Positions 41,972 to 53,960 of a DNA stretch of 64,000 nucleotides are shown in pieces (the first letter of the stretch is position 1; the number at the start of each line of letters is the position of its first letter). Position numbers and translations under genes: made by a program. Source of the DNA: Agromyces agglutinans (GTDB lineage: Bacteria > Actinomycetota > Actinomycetes > Actinomycetales > Microbacteriaceae); assembly GCF_009647605.1 (NCBI RefSeq), contig NZ_WJIF01000008.1, positions 58,260 to 122,259 of the forward strand. Direction: 5' to 3'. Below the pieces are notes generated by a model. That model searched no databases and was not told the DNA's origin. It saw nothing but the letters and a program-made list of their open reading frames with translations.

Positions 41972-42610
41972 ATGGACGAGGACAACAAGATCGACGCGCA
42001 GCTGCGCGAGTCGTTCGGCAAGGGTGCGGCGCGCAAGCTCCGCGCCGCCGGCAAGATCCCCGCGGTGATCTACGGTCACGGCACCGAGCCCAAGCACGTG
42101 ACGCTGCCCGCGCACGAGACCGCCCTGCTCATCCGCAAGGCCAACGCGGTGCTCGACCTCCAGGTCGAGGGCAAGAGCCAGCTCGCGCTGGTCAAGGACG
42201 TGCAGAAGGACCCGGTGCACCAGGTCATCGAGCACATCGACCTCATCGTCATCAAGAAGGGCGAGAAGGTCCAGGTCGAGGTGCCCGTGCACCTCGAGGG
42301 CGAGCCCGTCGCCGGCACGATCGCCGACCTCGACGCGCACACCCTGACCCTCGAGGTCGAGGCCACGCACATCCCCGAGAACGTGGTCGTCTCGGTCGAG
42401 GGCCTCGAGGAGGGCACGCAGATCCACGCCGGCGCCGTCGAGCTGCCCAAGGGCGCGACGCTCGTGGGCGACGCCGAGGCGCTCGTCGTCAACGTGCACA
42501 CGCCGCAGAAGGTCGACCTGGGCGAGGAGCCCGAGACCGAAGCCGAGGCCGAGACCGAGGCCGGCGCAGAGGCGCCCGCCGAGGAGGCCGCCGGCGAGTC
42601 GGCCGAGTAA
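41972..42610 (+). CDS. rplY: 50S ribosomal protein L25 / general stress protein Ctc
   Basis: The 212-residue protein has the L25 fold at residues 5-95 (REFGKGAARKLRAAGKIPAVIYG-like start, binding 5S rRNA) and the TL5/Ctc beta domain at 100-185. The C-terminal 28 residues are almost all Glu and Ala, an acidic tail common in actinobacterial Ctc. The start has GAAGGAGGT, an unusually strong ribosome binding site. It lies upstream of pth, the conserved order in actinobacteria. Confidence 0.95.
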   Translation: MDEDNKIDAQLRESFGKGAARKLRAAGKIPAVIYGHGTEPKHVTLPAHETALLIRKANAVLDLQVEGKSQLALVKDVQKDPVHQVIEHIDLIVIKKGEKVQVEVPVHLEGEPVAGTIADLDAHTLTLEVEATHIPENVVVSVEGLEEGTQIHAGAVELPKGATLVGDAEALVVNVHTPQKVDLGEEPETEAEAETEAGAEAPAEEAAGESAE

Positions 42611-42712
42611 GGCCGGTTCCGCGAGGGCTCGCGGCGCCGTATCCGGGTACGCTCGGATCGCGGGGCCGCGGGCCCTCCGCCGTTTCCACCCACCCATCGC
42701 CCGGAGGCATCC

Positions 42713-43342
42713 GTGAACCTCATCGACCGCCTCCTGCACCGCCGGAAGGACGAGGCCGTGCCCGACAACACCTGGCTCGTGGTCGGCCTCGGCAACCCCG
42801 GTGCGCAGTACGCCGGCAACCGGCACAACGTCGGCCAGATGGTGCTCGACGAACTCGCGTCGCGCATCGGGGCGACGTTCAAGACCCACAAGACGCCGTC
42901 GCGAGTGGCCGAGGGCTTCGTGCGACCCGGTGGGCCGAAGCTCGTGCTCGCGAAGCCGAACACGTACATGAACACCTCGGGCGGCCCGGTGTCGGCGCTG
43001 CTGAAGTTCTACTCGCTCGGCACCGACCGGCTGCTCGTCGTGCACGACGAGCTCGACATCCCGTTCGACACCATCCGGCTGAAGGCCGGCGGCGGCCACG
43101 GCGGCCACAACGGGCTGCGCGACATCCAGAAGGCGACGGGATCGCCCGACTTCACGCGCGTGCGGGTCGGCATCGGGCGTCCGCCCGGGCGCCAGGATCC
43201 CGCCGACTACGTGCTCAAGGACTTCGCGGGCGCCGAGCGGCAGTCTCTGCCGATGCTGCTGTCGGATGCCGCGGACGCCGTCGAGGCGGTCGTCGAGCAG
43301 GGCCTCGTCGCCGCGCAGCAGAAGTTCCACGCGCCGAGCTGA
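42713..43342 (+). CDS. pth: Peptidyl-tRNA hydrolase
   Basis: A 209-residue enzyme that releases tRNA from stalled peptidyl-tRNA. Motifs are [19 protein letters not shown] with the catalytic His, [14 protein letters not shown] and [26 protein letters not shown]. It starts with GTG, preceded by GGAGGC. The N-terminal 17 residues ([17 protein letters not shown]) are an extension relative to E. coli Pth. Its stop is 50 bp from the convergent RNase H gene. Confidence 0.96.
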   Translation: MNLIDRLLHRRKDEAVPDNTWLVVGLGNPGAQYAGNRHNVGQMVLDELASRIGATFKTHKTPSRVAEGFVRPGGPKLVLAKPNTYMNTSGGPVSALLKFYSLGTDRLLVVHDELDIPFDTIRLKAGGGHGGHNGLRDIQKATGSPDFTRVRVGIGRPPGRQDPADYVLKDFAGAERQSLPMLLSDAADAVEAVVEQGLVAAQQKFHAPS

Positions 43343-43391
43343 GCGTCGGGCCCGTCGGCGCCCAGGTGCGGCCGACCAGGCCGCCCCGCCT

Positions 43392-44105
43392 TCAGATCAG
43401 GCCGCGCAGGAACTCCTCGGGCGATCGGCCGGCCTCGCGCGCGCGCTCGAGGAGGCGCGTGTGCTCCTCGGTCGTCAGCTCGAGCGTCATGGTGAGCCAG
43501 TCGGCGGCCGGGTCGTCGAAGTCGAAGAGCGTCGCGTCGTCGGCGCGGTCGTCGGCTGCGGCTGCCACGGGCGAGGGCGCCGCGAGCGAGACGGCTGCCT
43601 CGGGGGAGACGGATGCTTCGGGCGAGGCGGGCGCTTCCTCGCAGCCGCCCGTCCAGCCGGGGCCGGCCGGAATGGCGAGCCCCTGCTGGTAGGCGGTCGC
43701 GACCGCGCGGGCGCGCAGGTCGGCGGCCTCGTTCGCCGGGTGCCCGGCGTGGCCGCGCACCCATTCGAAGCGGTAGCGGCGGCCGGCGATCGCCTCGTCG
43801 AGCTCCTCGAGGAGGTCGCGGTTCAGCACGGGCTTGCCGTCGGCCCGGCGCCATCCCTTGCGCTTCCACCCGGCCATCCACTTCGTGATGCAGTTGATGA
43901 CGTACTGGCTGTCGCACTGCACGAGCAGTTCGTCGTCGAGGTGTGCGGTGGCGCGGAACAGCTCGAGCACGGCCTTCAGCTCGCCCTGGTTGTTCGTGGC
44001 GCGCTTCCAGCCGCCCGCGGCCCAGCATTCCTCGTCGACGTACCAGGCCCAGCCGGCGGGGCCGGGATTGCCGAGCGCGGATCCGTCGGCGGCGGCGATG
44101 ATCAT
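43392..44105 (-). CDS. rnhA: Ribonuclease HI with C-terminal extension
   Basis: The first 145 residues are RNase HI: IIAAADGSALGNPGPAGWAW, NNQGELKAVLE, VQCDSQYVINCITKW and WVRGHAGHPANEAADLRAR provide the carboxylate catalytic residues and the His loop. It degrades RNA in RNA-DNA hybrids. A 90-residue extension follows: an Ala/Ser/Glu-rich linker, then LTMTLELTTEEHTRLLERAREAGRSPEEFLRGLI, which resembles a ribbon-helix-helix or dimerisation segment. The length of 237 is larger than the usual 150-160. It is transcribed divergently from mfd across 83 bp. Confidence 0.9.
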   Translation of the reverse strand: MIIAAADGSALGNPGPAGWAWYVDEECWAAGGWKRATNNQGELKAVLELFRATAHLDDELLVQCDSQYVINCITKWMAGWKRKGWRRADGKPVLNRDLLEELDEAIAGRRYRFEWVRGHAGHPANEAADLRARAVATAYQQGLAIPAGPGWTGGCEEAPASPEASVSPEAAVSLAAPSPVAAAADDRADDATLFDFDDPAADWLTMTLELTTEEHTRLLERAREAGRSPEEFLRGLI

Positions 44106-44188
44106 GCAGGGTCCTCTCGGCGTGGGCGGGATGCGGCGCCCATGCTACCGGCGCCGGCCGTGTCGGCGGCGGCGCGTAGACTGCTCCG

Positions 44189-47100
44189 GTGAGTCTGCAG
44201 GGTCTTTCCACCGCGCTGTCGCGCGCCGAGACGGTCGACCGGGCGCTCGCCGAGGCGCAGCGCAACGCCGACTTCTCCGCGCCGACGGGAATCGACCCGG
44301 TGCTGCTCGCCGGGCTCCTCGAGCGACGTGCCGCCGCGGGCCTCGCGCCGGCGCTGCTCGTCGTCACGCCCACGAGCCGCGAGGGCGACGCCCTGCGCGC
44401 GGCGCTCGCCCCGTATCTGCCCGACGCCGAGCTCCTCGAGTTCCCCGCGTGGGAGACGCTGCCGCACGAGCGGCTGAGCCCGTCGGCCGAGACCGTGGGC
44501 CGCCGGCTCCACGCGCTCCGCCGCATGCGCGAGTGGTCCGAGCAGCAGGGGCCGAGGCATCCGCTCGTCGTCGTCGCGTCGGTGCGGGCGGCGCTGCAGC
44601 CGCTGGCCGACAACCTCGGCGACCTCGTGCCGATCGAGCTCGTGCCCGGCGGCCGCGGCTACGACCTCGCGCGCATCGCCGAGCAGCTCGTCGACCTCGC
44701 CTACGCGCGGGTCGACATGGTGTCGCGTCGCGGCGAGTTCGCCGTGCGCGGCGGCATCCTCGACGTGTTCCCGCCCACGGCCGACCACCCCGTCCGCGTC
44801 GAGTTCTTCGGCGACGAGGTCGAAGAGCTGCGGGCGTTCTCGGTCGCCGACCAGCGGTCGCTGCCCGACGCCGTCGAACGGGTCAGGCTCGCGCCGAGCC
44901 GTGAGCTGCTGCTGACCCCCGGCGTGCGCCAGCGCGCACGAGAGATGCGCCACGAGTTCCCGACGCTCGCGGGCATGCTCGAGAAGCTCGGCGAGGGCAT
45001 TCCCGTCGAGGGCATGGAATCCCTCGCACCCGCCCTGCTCGACCGGCTCGTTTCGGTCGCGCACTACCTGCCGGTCGGCGCGGCGGTCGCCGTCGTGGAG
45101 CCCGAACGCGTCGCGAGCCGTGCGGCGAGCCTCGGCGAGACGAACCGCGAGTTCCTGGGCGCCGCGTGGAGCGCGGCGACGCTCGGCGCCGAGGCGCCGA
45201 TCGACCTGGCCGCGGGCGACTTCCTGACGGTTCGCGAGCTCCGCGAGGCGGTGCTCTTCAGCGCCCCCGGCCAGCCGGATCCGCAGCGGGTCTGGTGGAC
45301 CCTGTCGGCGTTCGACGCGGGCGAGGCCGCTGAGGACGCGGCCGCCGACGCCGGGCCCGACGGCTCGTACGTCCGGGTCGCGGCGTCCGCCATGCCGAGC
45401 TTCCAGGGCAACGTCGACGGTGCCGTGCAGCACGTCGCGCAGCGGCTGGGCGACGGCTGGAGCCTCGTCATGGCCGCCGCGGGCATCGGCCTCGTCGAAC
45501 GCGCGCGCGACGTGCTCGCCGAGCACGGCCTCGCCGGCCGCATCGTCGACGACGTGCCGGCCGAGCTCGAACCGGGCGTCGCCTACCTCGTGCAGGCCGA
45601 CGCCGCACGCGGGTTCGAGGTGCCCGAGGTCAAGCTCGGGCTCATCTCCGAGGCCGAGTTCTACGGCCGCAGCGCCGGGTACGACGCGCGGCAGGGCAAG
45701 AAACTCGCGACCCGCCGGCGCAACGTCGTCGACCCGCTGCAGCTGAAGGCCGGCGACTTCGTCGTGCACCAGACGCACGGCATCGGCAAATTCGTCGAGA
45801 TGGTGCAGCGCGAGGTCGCGACCGGCACCCGCCCTAAGGGCCCGAGCCGCACCGCCGGCATCGCGCAGGCACCGACCGCCGTGCGCGAGTACCTCGTGCT
45901 CGAGTACGCGCCCTCGAAGCGCGGCCAGGCCGGCGACCGGCTGTTCGTGCCGATGGACCAGCTCGACCTGCTCTCGCGGTACGTCGGCGGCGAGGCGCCG
46001 TCGCTGTCGAAGATGGGCGGCAGCGACTGGGCGCAGGCCAAGGGGCGGGCGCGCAAGGCCGTGCGCGATATCGCGGTCGAGCTCGTCAAGCTGTACTCGG
46101 CGCGCATGGCCGCGAAGGGTCACGCGTTCGGCCCCGACACGCCGTGGCAGCACGAGCTCGAAGAGGCGTTCCCGTACGCCGAGACGCACGACCAGCTGCA
46201 GACCATCGACGAGGTGAAGGCCGACATGGAGCGGCCGATCCCCATGGACCGCCTCCTGGCGGGCGACGTGGGCTTCGGTAAGACCGAGGTCGCGGTGCGC
46301 GCCGCGTTCAAGGCGATCCAAGACGGCAAGCAGGTCGCGATGCTCGTGCCGACGACCCTCCTCGTCAAGCAGCACCTCGAGACGTTCTCCGAGCGCTACG
46401 CCGGCTTCCCGGTGCACGTGCGCGCGCTCAGCCGGTTCCAGACCGACAAAGAGGTGCGAGAGACGGTCGCGGGCCTCGCCGACGGCACGGTCGACATGCT
46501 CATCGGCACGCACCGCATCCTCACGGAGCAGGTCAGGTTCAAAGACCTGGGGCTGCTCATCATCGACGAGGAGCAGCGCTTCGGCGTCGAGCACAAGGAC
46601 CAGCTCAAGAAACTGAAGACCAACGTCGACATCCTGGCCATGAGCGCCACCCCCATCCCGCGCACGCTCGAGATGGCCGTCACCGGCATCCGCGAGATGT
46701 CGACGCTCGCGACGCCGCCCGAAGACCGCCACCCGATCCTCACCTACGTCGGCCCGTACACCGAGCAGCAGGTCGCCGCCGCGATCCGCCGCGAGATGCT
46801 GCGCGAGGGCCAGGTGTTCTTCGTGCACAACCGCGTGTCGTCGATCAACCGCGTCGCGGCGCAGATCGCCGAGCTCGTGCCCGAGGCCCGCATCGCCGTC
46901 GCGCACGGGCAACTCAACGAACACGTGCTCGAGCAGATCGTGAACGACTACTGGGAGCGCAAGTACGACGTGCTCGTCTCGACGACGATCATCGAGACCG
47001 GGCTCGACATCTCGAACGCGAACACGATCATCATCGACCGGGCCGACAAGTACGGGCTCTCGCAGCTGCACCAGCTGCGCGGCCGTGTCGGCCGAGGCCG

Positions 47101-47890
47101 CGAACGCGCCTACGCGTACTTCCTCTACGACCCGGCGAAGCCGCTCTCCGAGACGGCGCACGACCGGCTCTCGACCATCGCCACGAACAACGAGCTCGGC
47201 GGCGGCATGCAGATCGCCCTCAAAGACCTCGAGATCCGCGGCGCGGGCAACCTGCTCGGCGCTGAACAGGCCGGCCACATCGCGGGTGTCGGGTTCGACC
47301 TGTACCTGCGCATGATCGGCGAGGCCGTCTCGGCGTTCCGCGGCGAGGTCGCCGAGGGCCAGACCGAGCTGCGCCTCGAACTGCCCGTCGACGCGCACCT
47401 CCCCGAGGAGTACATCGGCAGCGAGCGGCTGCGCCTCGAGGCGTACCAGAAGCTGTCGGCCGCGAGCGGCCCCGCCGCGAAGGACGAGCAGATCGACCTC
47501 GTCGTCGAGGAGCTCGTCGACCGGTACGGCGAGCCGCCCGAGCCGGTCGAGCATCTCGTGTCGATCTCGCGGCTGCGCCGCCAGGCGCAGCTCGCGGGGC
47601 TCAGCGACCTCATCGCCACGGGCACGAAGCTCCGCATCGCGCCCGCGAAGATCCCCGACTCGCGACGCGTCCGGCTCGAGCGGCTGTATCCCGGGTCGAA
47701 GCTGTTCGCGCAGAACGACGTGATCCTCGTGCCGTTCCCGACCCCTGGCGGCGAGGCCCCCGGCGACGCCGACCTCATCGAGTGGGTGTCGCGCCTGCTC
47801 ACCGCGATCTTCCCGGTCGAGCCGCCCGCGGCCCCCGCCGAGCCCGAGCAGCCGGCGCCCGGCACGGCGACGGGGGCATCCGCGCGCTGA
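44189..47890 (+). CDS. mfd: Transcription-repair coupling factor
   Basis: This 1233-residue ATPase removes RNA polymerase stalled at lesions and recruits UvrA. Domains in order are the UvrB-like D1-D3 (about 30-350), the CarD-like RNA polymerase-interacting domain (about 520-605), helicase motifs (Walker A GDVGFGKTEVAVRA near residue 691, DEEQRFG near 793, then STTIIETGLDISNANTI and QLHQLRGRVGRGRERAYAYF), and the C-terminal regulatory domain. The start is a GTG with TAGACT 6 nt upstream, suggesting leaderless translation. The C-terminal end is Pro/Ala-rich. Confidence 0.98.
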   Translation: MSLQGLSTALSRAETVDRALAEAQRNADFSAPTGIDPVLLAGLLERRAAAGLAPALLVVTPTSREGDALRAALAPYLPDAELLEFPAWETLPHERLSPSAETVGRRLHALRRMREWSEQQGPRHPLVVVASVRAALQPLADNLGDLVPIELVPGGRGYDLARIAEQLVDLAYARVDMVSRRGEFAVRGGILDVFPPTADHPVRVEFFGDEVEELRAFSVADQRSLPDAVERVRLAPSRELLLTPGVRQRAREMRHEFPTLAGMLEKLGEGIPVEGMESLAPALLDRLVSVAHYLPVGAAVAVVEPERVASRAASLGETNREFLGAAWSAATLGAEAPIDLAAGDFLTVRELREAVLFSAPGQPDPQRVWWTLSAFDAGEAAEDAAADAGPDGSYVRVAASAMPSFQGNVDGAVQHVAQRLGDGWSLVMAAAGIGLVERARDVLAEHGLAGRIVDDVPAELEPGVAYLVQADAARGFEVPEVKLGLISEAEFYGRSAGYDARQGKKLATRRRNVVDPLQLKAGDFVVHQTHGIGKFVEMVQREVATGTRPKGPSRTAGIAQAPTAVREYLVLEYAPSKRGQAGDRLFVPMDQLDLLSRYVGGEAPSLSKMGGSDWAQAKGRARKAVRDIAVELVKLYSARMAAKGHAFGPDTPWQHELEEAFPYAETHDQLQTIDEVKADMERPIPMDRLLAGDVGFGKTEVAVRAAFKAIQDGKQVAMLVPTTLLVKQHLETFSERYAGFPVHVRALSRFQTDKEVRETVAGLADGTVDMLIGTHRILTEQVRFKDLGLLIIDEEQRFGVEHKDQLKKLKTNVDILAMSATPIPRTLEMAVTGIREMSTLATPPEDRHPILTYVGPYTEQQVAAAIRREMLREGQVFFVHNRVSSINRVAAQIAELVPEARIAVAHGQLNEHVLEQIVNDYWERKYDVLVSTTIIETGLDISNANTIIIDRADKYGLSQLHQLRGRVGRGRERAYAYFLYDPAKPLSETAHDRLSTIATNNELGGGMQIALKDLEIRGAGNLLGAEQAGHIAGVGFDLYLRMIGEAVSAFRGEVAEGQTELRLELPVDAHLPEEYIGSERLRLEAYQKLSAASGPAAKDEQIDLVVEELVDRYGEPPEPVEHLVSISRLRRQAQLAGLSDLIATGTKLRIAPAKIPDSRRVRLERLYPGSKLFAQNDVILVPFPTPGGEAPGDADLIEWVSRLLTAIFPVEPPAAPAEPEQPAPGTATGASAR

Positions 47891-47929
47891 ACGCGGCTGC
47901 CCGGCCGCCTGCGCTCGCGCGCCGCCGGC

Positions 47930-48223
47930 TCAGCCCAGGTGTCCCCACTCGGCGAGGAACTCCTCGACGCTGAACCGGTCGAGGTCCGCGTTGATCGTGC
48001 GCAGGAGTGCGTCGGCCTCGTCGAGCGAGCCTGCCTTCGTGCGGATCACGGGCAGCCCGCTGTCACGCCGCGCGACCACGAGGTCGGCGACGGAGGGGCC
48101 GCTGAGGCCGGTGGCCTCACCGAGGGTGAGGACGACGAGGTGCAGCGCCTTTCGCACGCCTCGGTGGCGGACGAGCTGGAGCTCGGCGGTCAGGTGTCGG
48201 CTGGCGGGTTCGGTCGTCGGCAC
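47930..48223 (-). CDS. Hypothetical protein, 97 aa
   Basis: A small soluble protein with a central LHLVVLTLGEATGLSGPSVADLVVARRD segment and an acidic C-terminal half. I do not recognise the family. The start is a GTG with AACACT 7 nt upstream, which may be a leaderless promoter. It lies between mfd (convergent) and nhaA (same strand, 26 bp upstream). The codon pattern and promoter signal support a real gene, but no function can be assigned. Confidence 0.58.
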   Translation of the reverse strand: MPTTEPASRHLTAELQLVRHRGVRKALHLVVLTLGEATGLSGPSVADLVVARRDSGLPVIRTKAGSLDEADALLRTINADLDRFSVEEFLAEWGHLG

Positions 48224-48248
48224 GTGCTCCAGTGTTCCACGCCGCGCA

Positions 48249-49454
48249 TCAGCGCGAGAACGCGCCGCCCACGCCCTCGCGCGAGCGACGCTGCTCGCGG
48301 TACCACCGCGAGCGCAGGCTGACGGCGATCGCCGAGACCACGATGGCGATGCCCGAGCCGAGCAGCACGGCGAGGGTGCCCTCGTCGGCGACCTCGCGCT
48401 GGCCGGCGTAGGCGAGCTCGTTCATGAGCAGCGACACGGTGAAGCCGACGCCGCCGAGTGCTCCGATCACGAGCAGGTCGACGGGAGTCAGGGGCGTCGC
48501 GCCGGACCTGCGGCGCACGACGAGCATCGAGAGCACGCCGATCAGGGTGATACCGATGATCTTCCCGACCGGCAGCCCCACGAGGATCCCCCAGAACGCG
48601 GGGTCGAGCTCGCTCGGCCGCACCTGCGGCACGGCGACCATCGCCGCCGACAGCGCGAACAGCGGCAGGATGACGCCGTTCGACCACGGCTCGAGCGCGT
48701 GCGCCGCCCGTCCGCCGGGGCGCCGCGACATCACGAAGCCGAGCGCGACGCCCGCGATGGTCGCGTGCACCCCCGACCGGTAGACGAAGTACCACGCGAG
48801 CACCGCGAGCACGACGAGCACCACGATGATCGGCCACTGCGGCTTGCGCGCGAGGATCCACGCCGAGCGCGGCTTCATCACGCGGCTCACCGCGCCGAAC
48901 AGCGCGATCGCGATCGTCGCGAAGCCGAGCGCCGCGAGGTCGGCGTCCGTCGTGAAGAAGAAGGCGATCAGCAGGATCGCGATGAGGTCGTCGATGACGG
49001 CGAGCGCGAGCAGGAACACCCGGACCCGCATCGGCAGCCAGCGACCGAAGACCGCGAGGATGCCGAGCGCGAACGCGATGTCGGTGGCCGTCGGAATGGG
49101 CCAGCCGTTCGCGGTGTCGGTGCCGAAGGTGAACGCGAGGAAGATCAGCGCGGGCACGATCACCCCGCCGAGCGCCGCGATGGCGGGCAGCAGCGCCTTC
49201 GAGAGCGAGTTGAGCTCGCCGATGACGAGCTCGCGCTTGAGTTCGACCGCGACGATGAAGAAGAAGATCGCGAGCAGGCCGTCGCTGACCCAGTGGCCGA
49301 CGGAGAGGTCGAGTCCGAGCGCCGGCAGGTCGAGGTGGGCGTTCTTGAGGTCGACGAGCGCCGGCCCGAAGGGCAGGTTCGCGAGGAGGAGGCCGAGCGC
49401 GGCCGCGATGAGCAGCAGGACGGCCGAGAGGCGTTCGGAGCGGAGCAGGTGCAT
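48249..49454 (-). CDS. nhaA: Na+/H+ antiporter NhaA
   Basis: A 401-residue antiporter with about 12 helices. The two adjacent aspartates of the ion-binding site are in LALAVIDDLIAILLIAFFF (about residues 155-173), and GGVIVPALIFLAFTFGTDTANGWPIPTATDIAFALGIL contains the other conserved elements. It exports Na+ or Li+ in exchange for protons at alkaline pH. The ATG at 49454 has AGGGGAA upstream; an in-frame ATG 30 codons earlier would give a charged N-terminus not seen in NhaA. It is divergent from mazG. Confidence 0.94.
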   Translation of the reverse strand: MHLLRSERLSAVLLLIAAALGLLLANLPFGPALVDLKNAHLDLPALGLDLSVGHWVSDGLLAIFFFIVAVELKRELVIGELNSLSKALLPAIAALGGVIVPALIFLAFTFGTDTANGWPIPTATDIAFALGILAVFGRWLPMRVRVFLLALAVIDDLIAILLIAFFFTTDADLAALGFATIAIALFGAVSRVMKPRSAWILARKPQWPIIVVLVVLAVLAWYFVYRSGVHATIAGVALGFVMSRRPGGRAAHALEPWSNGVILPLFALSAAMVAVPQVRPSELDPAFWGILVGLPVGKIIGITLIGVLSMLVVRRRSGATPLTPVDLLVIGALGGVGFTVSLLMNELAYAGQREVADEGTLAVLLGSGIAIVVSAIAVSLRSRWYREQRRSREGVGGAFSR

Positions 49455-49596
49455 ACGGTTCCCCTGTCGGCGACGGCGCGTGTGCGCGGCGCGTTCGATG
49501 GCGACGACTCGCGTCGGCCGACCAGACTTCCCGGCACTCCTCACGGAATCCTATCGGGCACCCATGCCGAGCCGGTGGCGTGCCTAGGCTGGGCGC

Positions 49597-50301
49597 ATGA
49601 GCGAGCACACCGCGCCACGCACCCACGAGGGCCTCGAGGAACTGGTCGCGATGGTCGCACGGTTGCGTGCGCCGGGCGGATGCCCCTGGGACGCGGAGCA
49701 GACCCACGAGAGCCTCGTGCGCTACCTCGTCGAGGAGTGCTGGGAGCTCGTCGAGGCGATCGAGTCGGGCGACCGCGCCGAGATGATCGAGGAGCTCGGC
49801 GACGTGCTCTACCAGGTGCTCTTCCACGCCGACCTCGCGGCGCACACCGACGGCGAGCCGTTCGACATCGACGACGTCGCGCGCCACATGACGGCGAAGA
49901 TGGTGTCGCGGCATCCGCACGTCTTCGGCGACCGCGAGGCGCAGACGGCGGCCGACGTCGTCGCGTTCTGGGAGGACCTCAAGGCCGACGAGAAGCCGCA
50001 CCGCACGAGCGTGCTCGACGGGGTACCGGCCGGGATGCCCGCGCTCGCGCTCGCCGACAAGGTGATCGGCAAGGCCGAGAAGGCGGGCGTGGCACCGGAT
50101 GCCTCGGCCATGGCCGCCGGCCTCGTCGCGCAGGTCGACGACGAGGAGGCGCTCGGTGCCGAGCTGCTCGCCGTCGTCGCTGCCGCCCGGGCGCGGGGCC
50201 TCGACGCCGAACGCGCGCTGCGCGGCGCGATCCGCGGGTTCCAGGCCGACGTCCGCGCCGTCGAGGACCGCGGACGGGCCGGCGCCGGCCGCACGGACTG
50301 A
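49597..50301 (+). CDS. mazG: MazG-type nucleoside triphosphate pyrophosphohydrolase
   Basis: The 234-residue protein begins with the MazG signature RLRAPGGCPWDAEQTHESLVRYLVEECWELVEAIES and continues EELGDVLYQVLFHADLA, giving the acidic metal-binding residues of the all-alpha NTP pyrophosphatase fold. It hydrolyses NTPs to NMP and PPi, cleaning nucleotide pools or lowering (p)ppGpp. Most of the second MazG repeat of E. coli is reduced (EKAGVAPDASAMAAGL). TAGGCT lies 6 nt before the ATG. It sits between nhaA and hisS/eno, usual in actinobacteria. Confidence 0.93.
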   Translation: MSEHTAPRTHEGLEELVAMVARLRAPGGCPWDAEQTHESLVRYLVEECWELVEAIESGDRAEMIEELGDVLYQVLFHADLAAHTDGEPFDIDDVARHMTAKMVSRHPHVFGDREAQTAADVVAFWEDLKADEKPHRTSVLDGVPAGMPALALADKVIGKAEKAGVAPDASAMAAGLVAQVDDEEALGAELLAVVAAARARGLDAERALRGAIRGFQADVRAVEDRGRAGAGRTD

Positions 50302-50368
50302 CGCGAGGCCGGGTGCGCGCCCGCCGCAACCCCTGCCGGAGCCGTCGGCCTCGGCGTAGCGTCGCGGC

Positions 50369-50806
50369 ATGGCCATCGACGAATCCCGCATCCACGACTT
50401 CCTCCGCCGCTACGGAGGCTTGCTCGCCGCGTTCGACGCCCGGGCGAGCGCCGCGCTCTGGGGTCCGCCCCGGGCCCTGCTCACCGACGACTTCGGCGGC
50501 GCGCTCGGCAGCGACGACGAGCTCGTGGCGGGTCTCGAGTCGTCGTACCCGCTGTACCGCGCCCTCGGGCTCGCCGGTGTCGAGTTCGACGTGCTCGAGT
50601 CGGTCGCCCTCACCGACCGGACCACGCGCCTCCGGGTGCGCTGGCACTTCCTCGACGACGCGGGGGAGCGGATGAGCCGGAGCGACTACGAGTACTACCT
50701 CCAGGACGCGGACGGCGAACTCACGGCGCGATTCTCGTTCGGCATCGACGACGCCGAGCAGCTCGCCGATCTCGCACGGCGGAAGGGCGTCGACCTGCCG
50801 AGCTGA
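50369..50806 (+). CDS. SnoaL/NTF2-like hypothetical protein
   Basis: A 145-residue protein with the pattern of an NTF2-like alpha+beta barrel (FLRRYGGLLAAFDARASAALWGPPRALLTDDF at the N-terminus, then strands VEFDVLESVALTDRTTRLRVRWHFLDD and ARFSFGIDD). No catalytic residue can be assigned. TAGCGT at 50357-50362, 6 nt before the ATG, indicates a leaderless mRNA. The family assignment is by shape rather than a strong motif. Confidence 0.65.
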   Translation: MAIDESRIHDFLRRYGGLLAAFDARASAALWGPPRALLTDDFGGALGSDDELVAGLESSYPLYRALGLAGVEFDVLESVALTDRTTRLRVRWHFLDDAGERMSRSDYEYYLQDADGELTARFSFGIDDAEQLADLARRKGVDLPS

Positions 50807-50871
50807 CTGTGCGCGCAGGCGAGCACGCGCTGCGCACGGCGCGGCCGCGCGGGACTGGAAGAATGGTCGGC

Positions 50872-53878
<3,007 letters not shown>

Positions 53879-53898
53879 CCCCGCACGAAGCAGGGCGG

Positions 53899-53926
53899 AC
53901 GGGGGTGGCCTGTGGGCCATCCCCGT
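53899..53926 (+). terminator. Stem-loop after eno
   Basis: A 12-bp stem (53899-53910 with 53915-53926, one G-T pair) around a TGTG loop follows the eno stop by 20 nt. No T-run is present. It may lower read-through into the division gene or stabilise the eno message. Confidence 0.7.
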
Positions 53927-53960
53927 TCGTCGTCCCGGACCGACGAGCGGAGGAGGCGAG

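Noticed and set aside
44102-47554. A 1150-codon open frame antisense to mfd
   Set aside because: It mirrors the real gene frame, is Arg/Glu/Asp/Val-rich without domains, and is typical of GC-rich antisense frames. Mfd on the plus strand has all family motifs.
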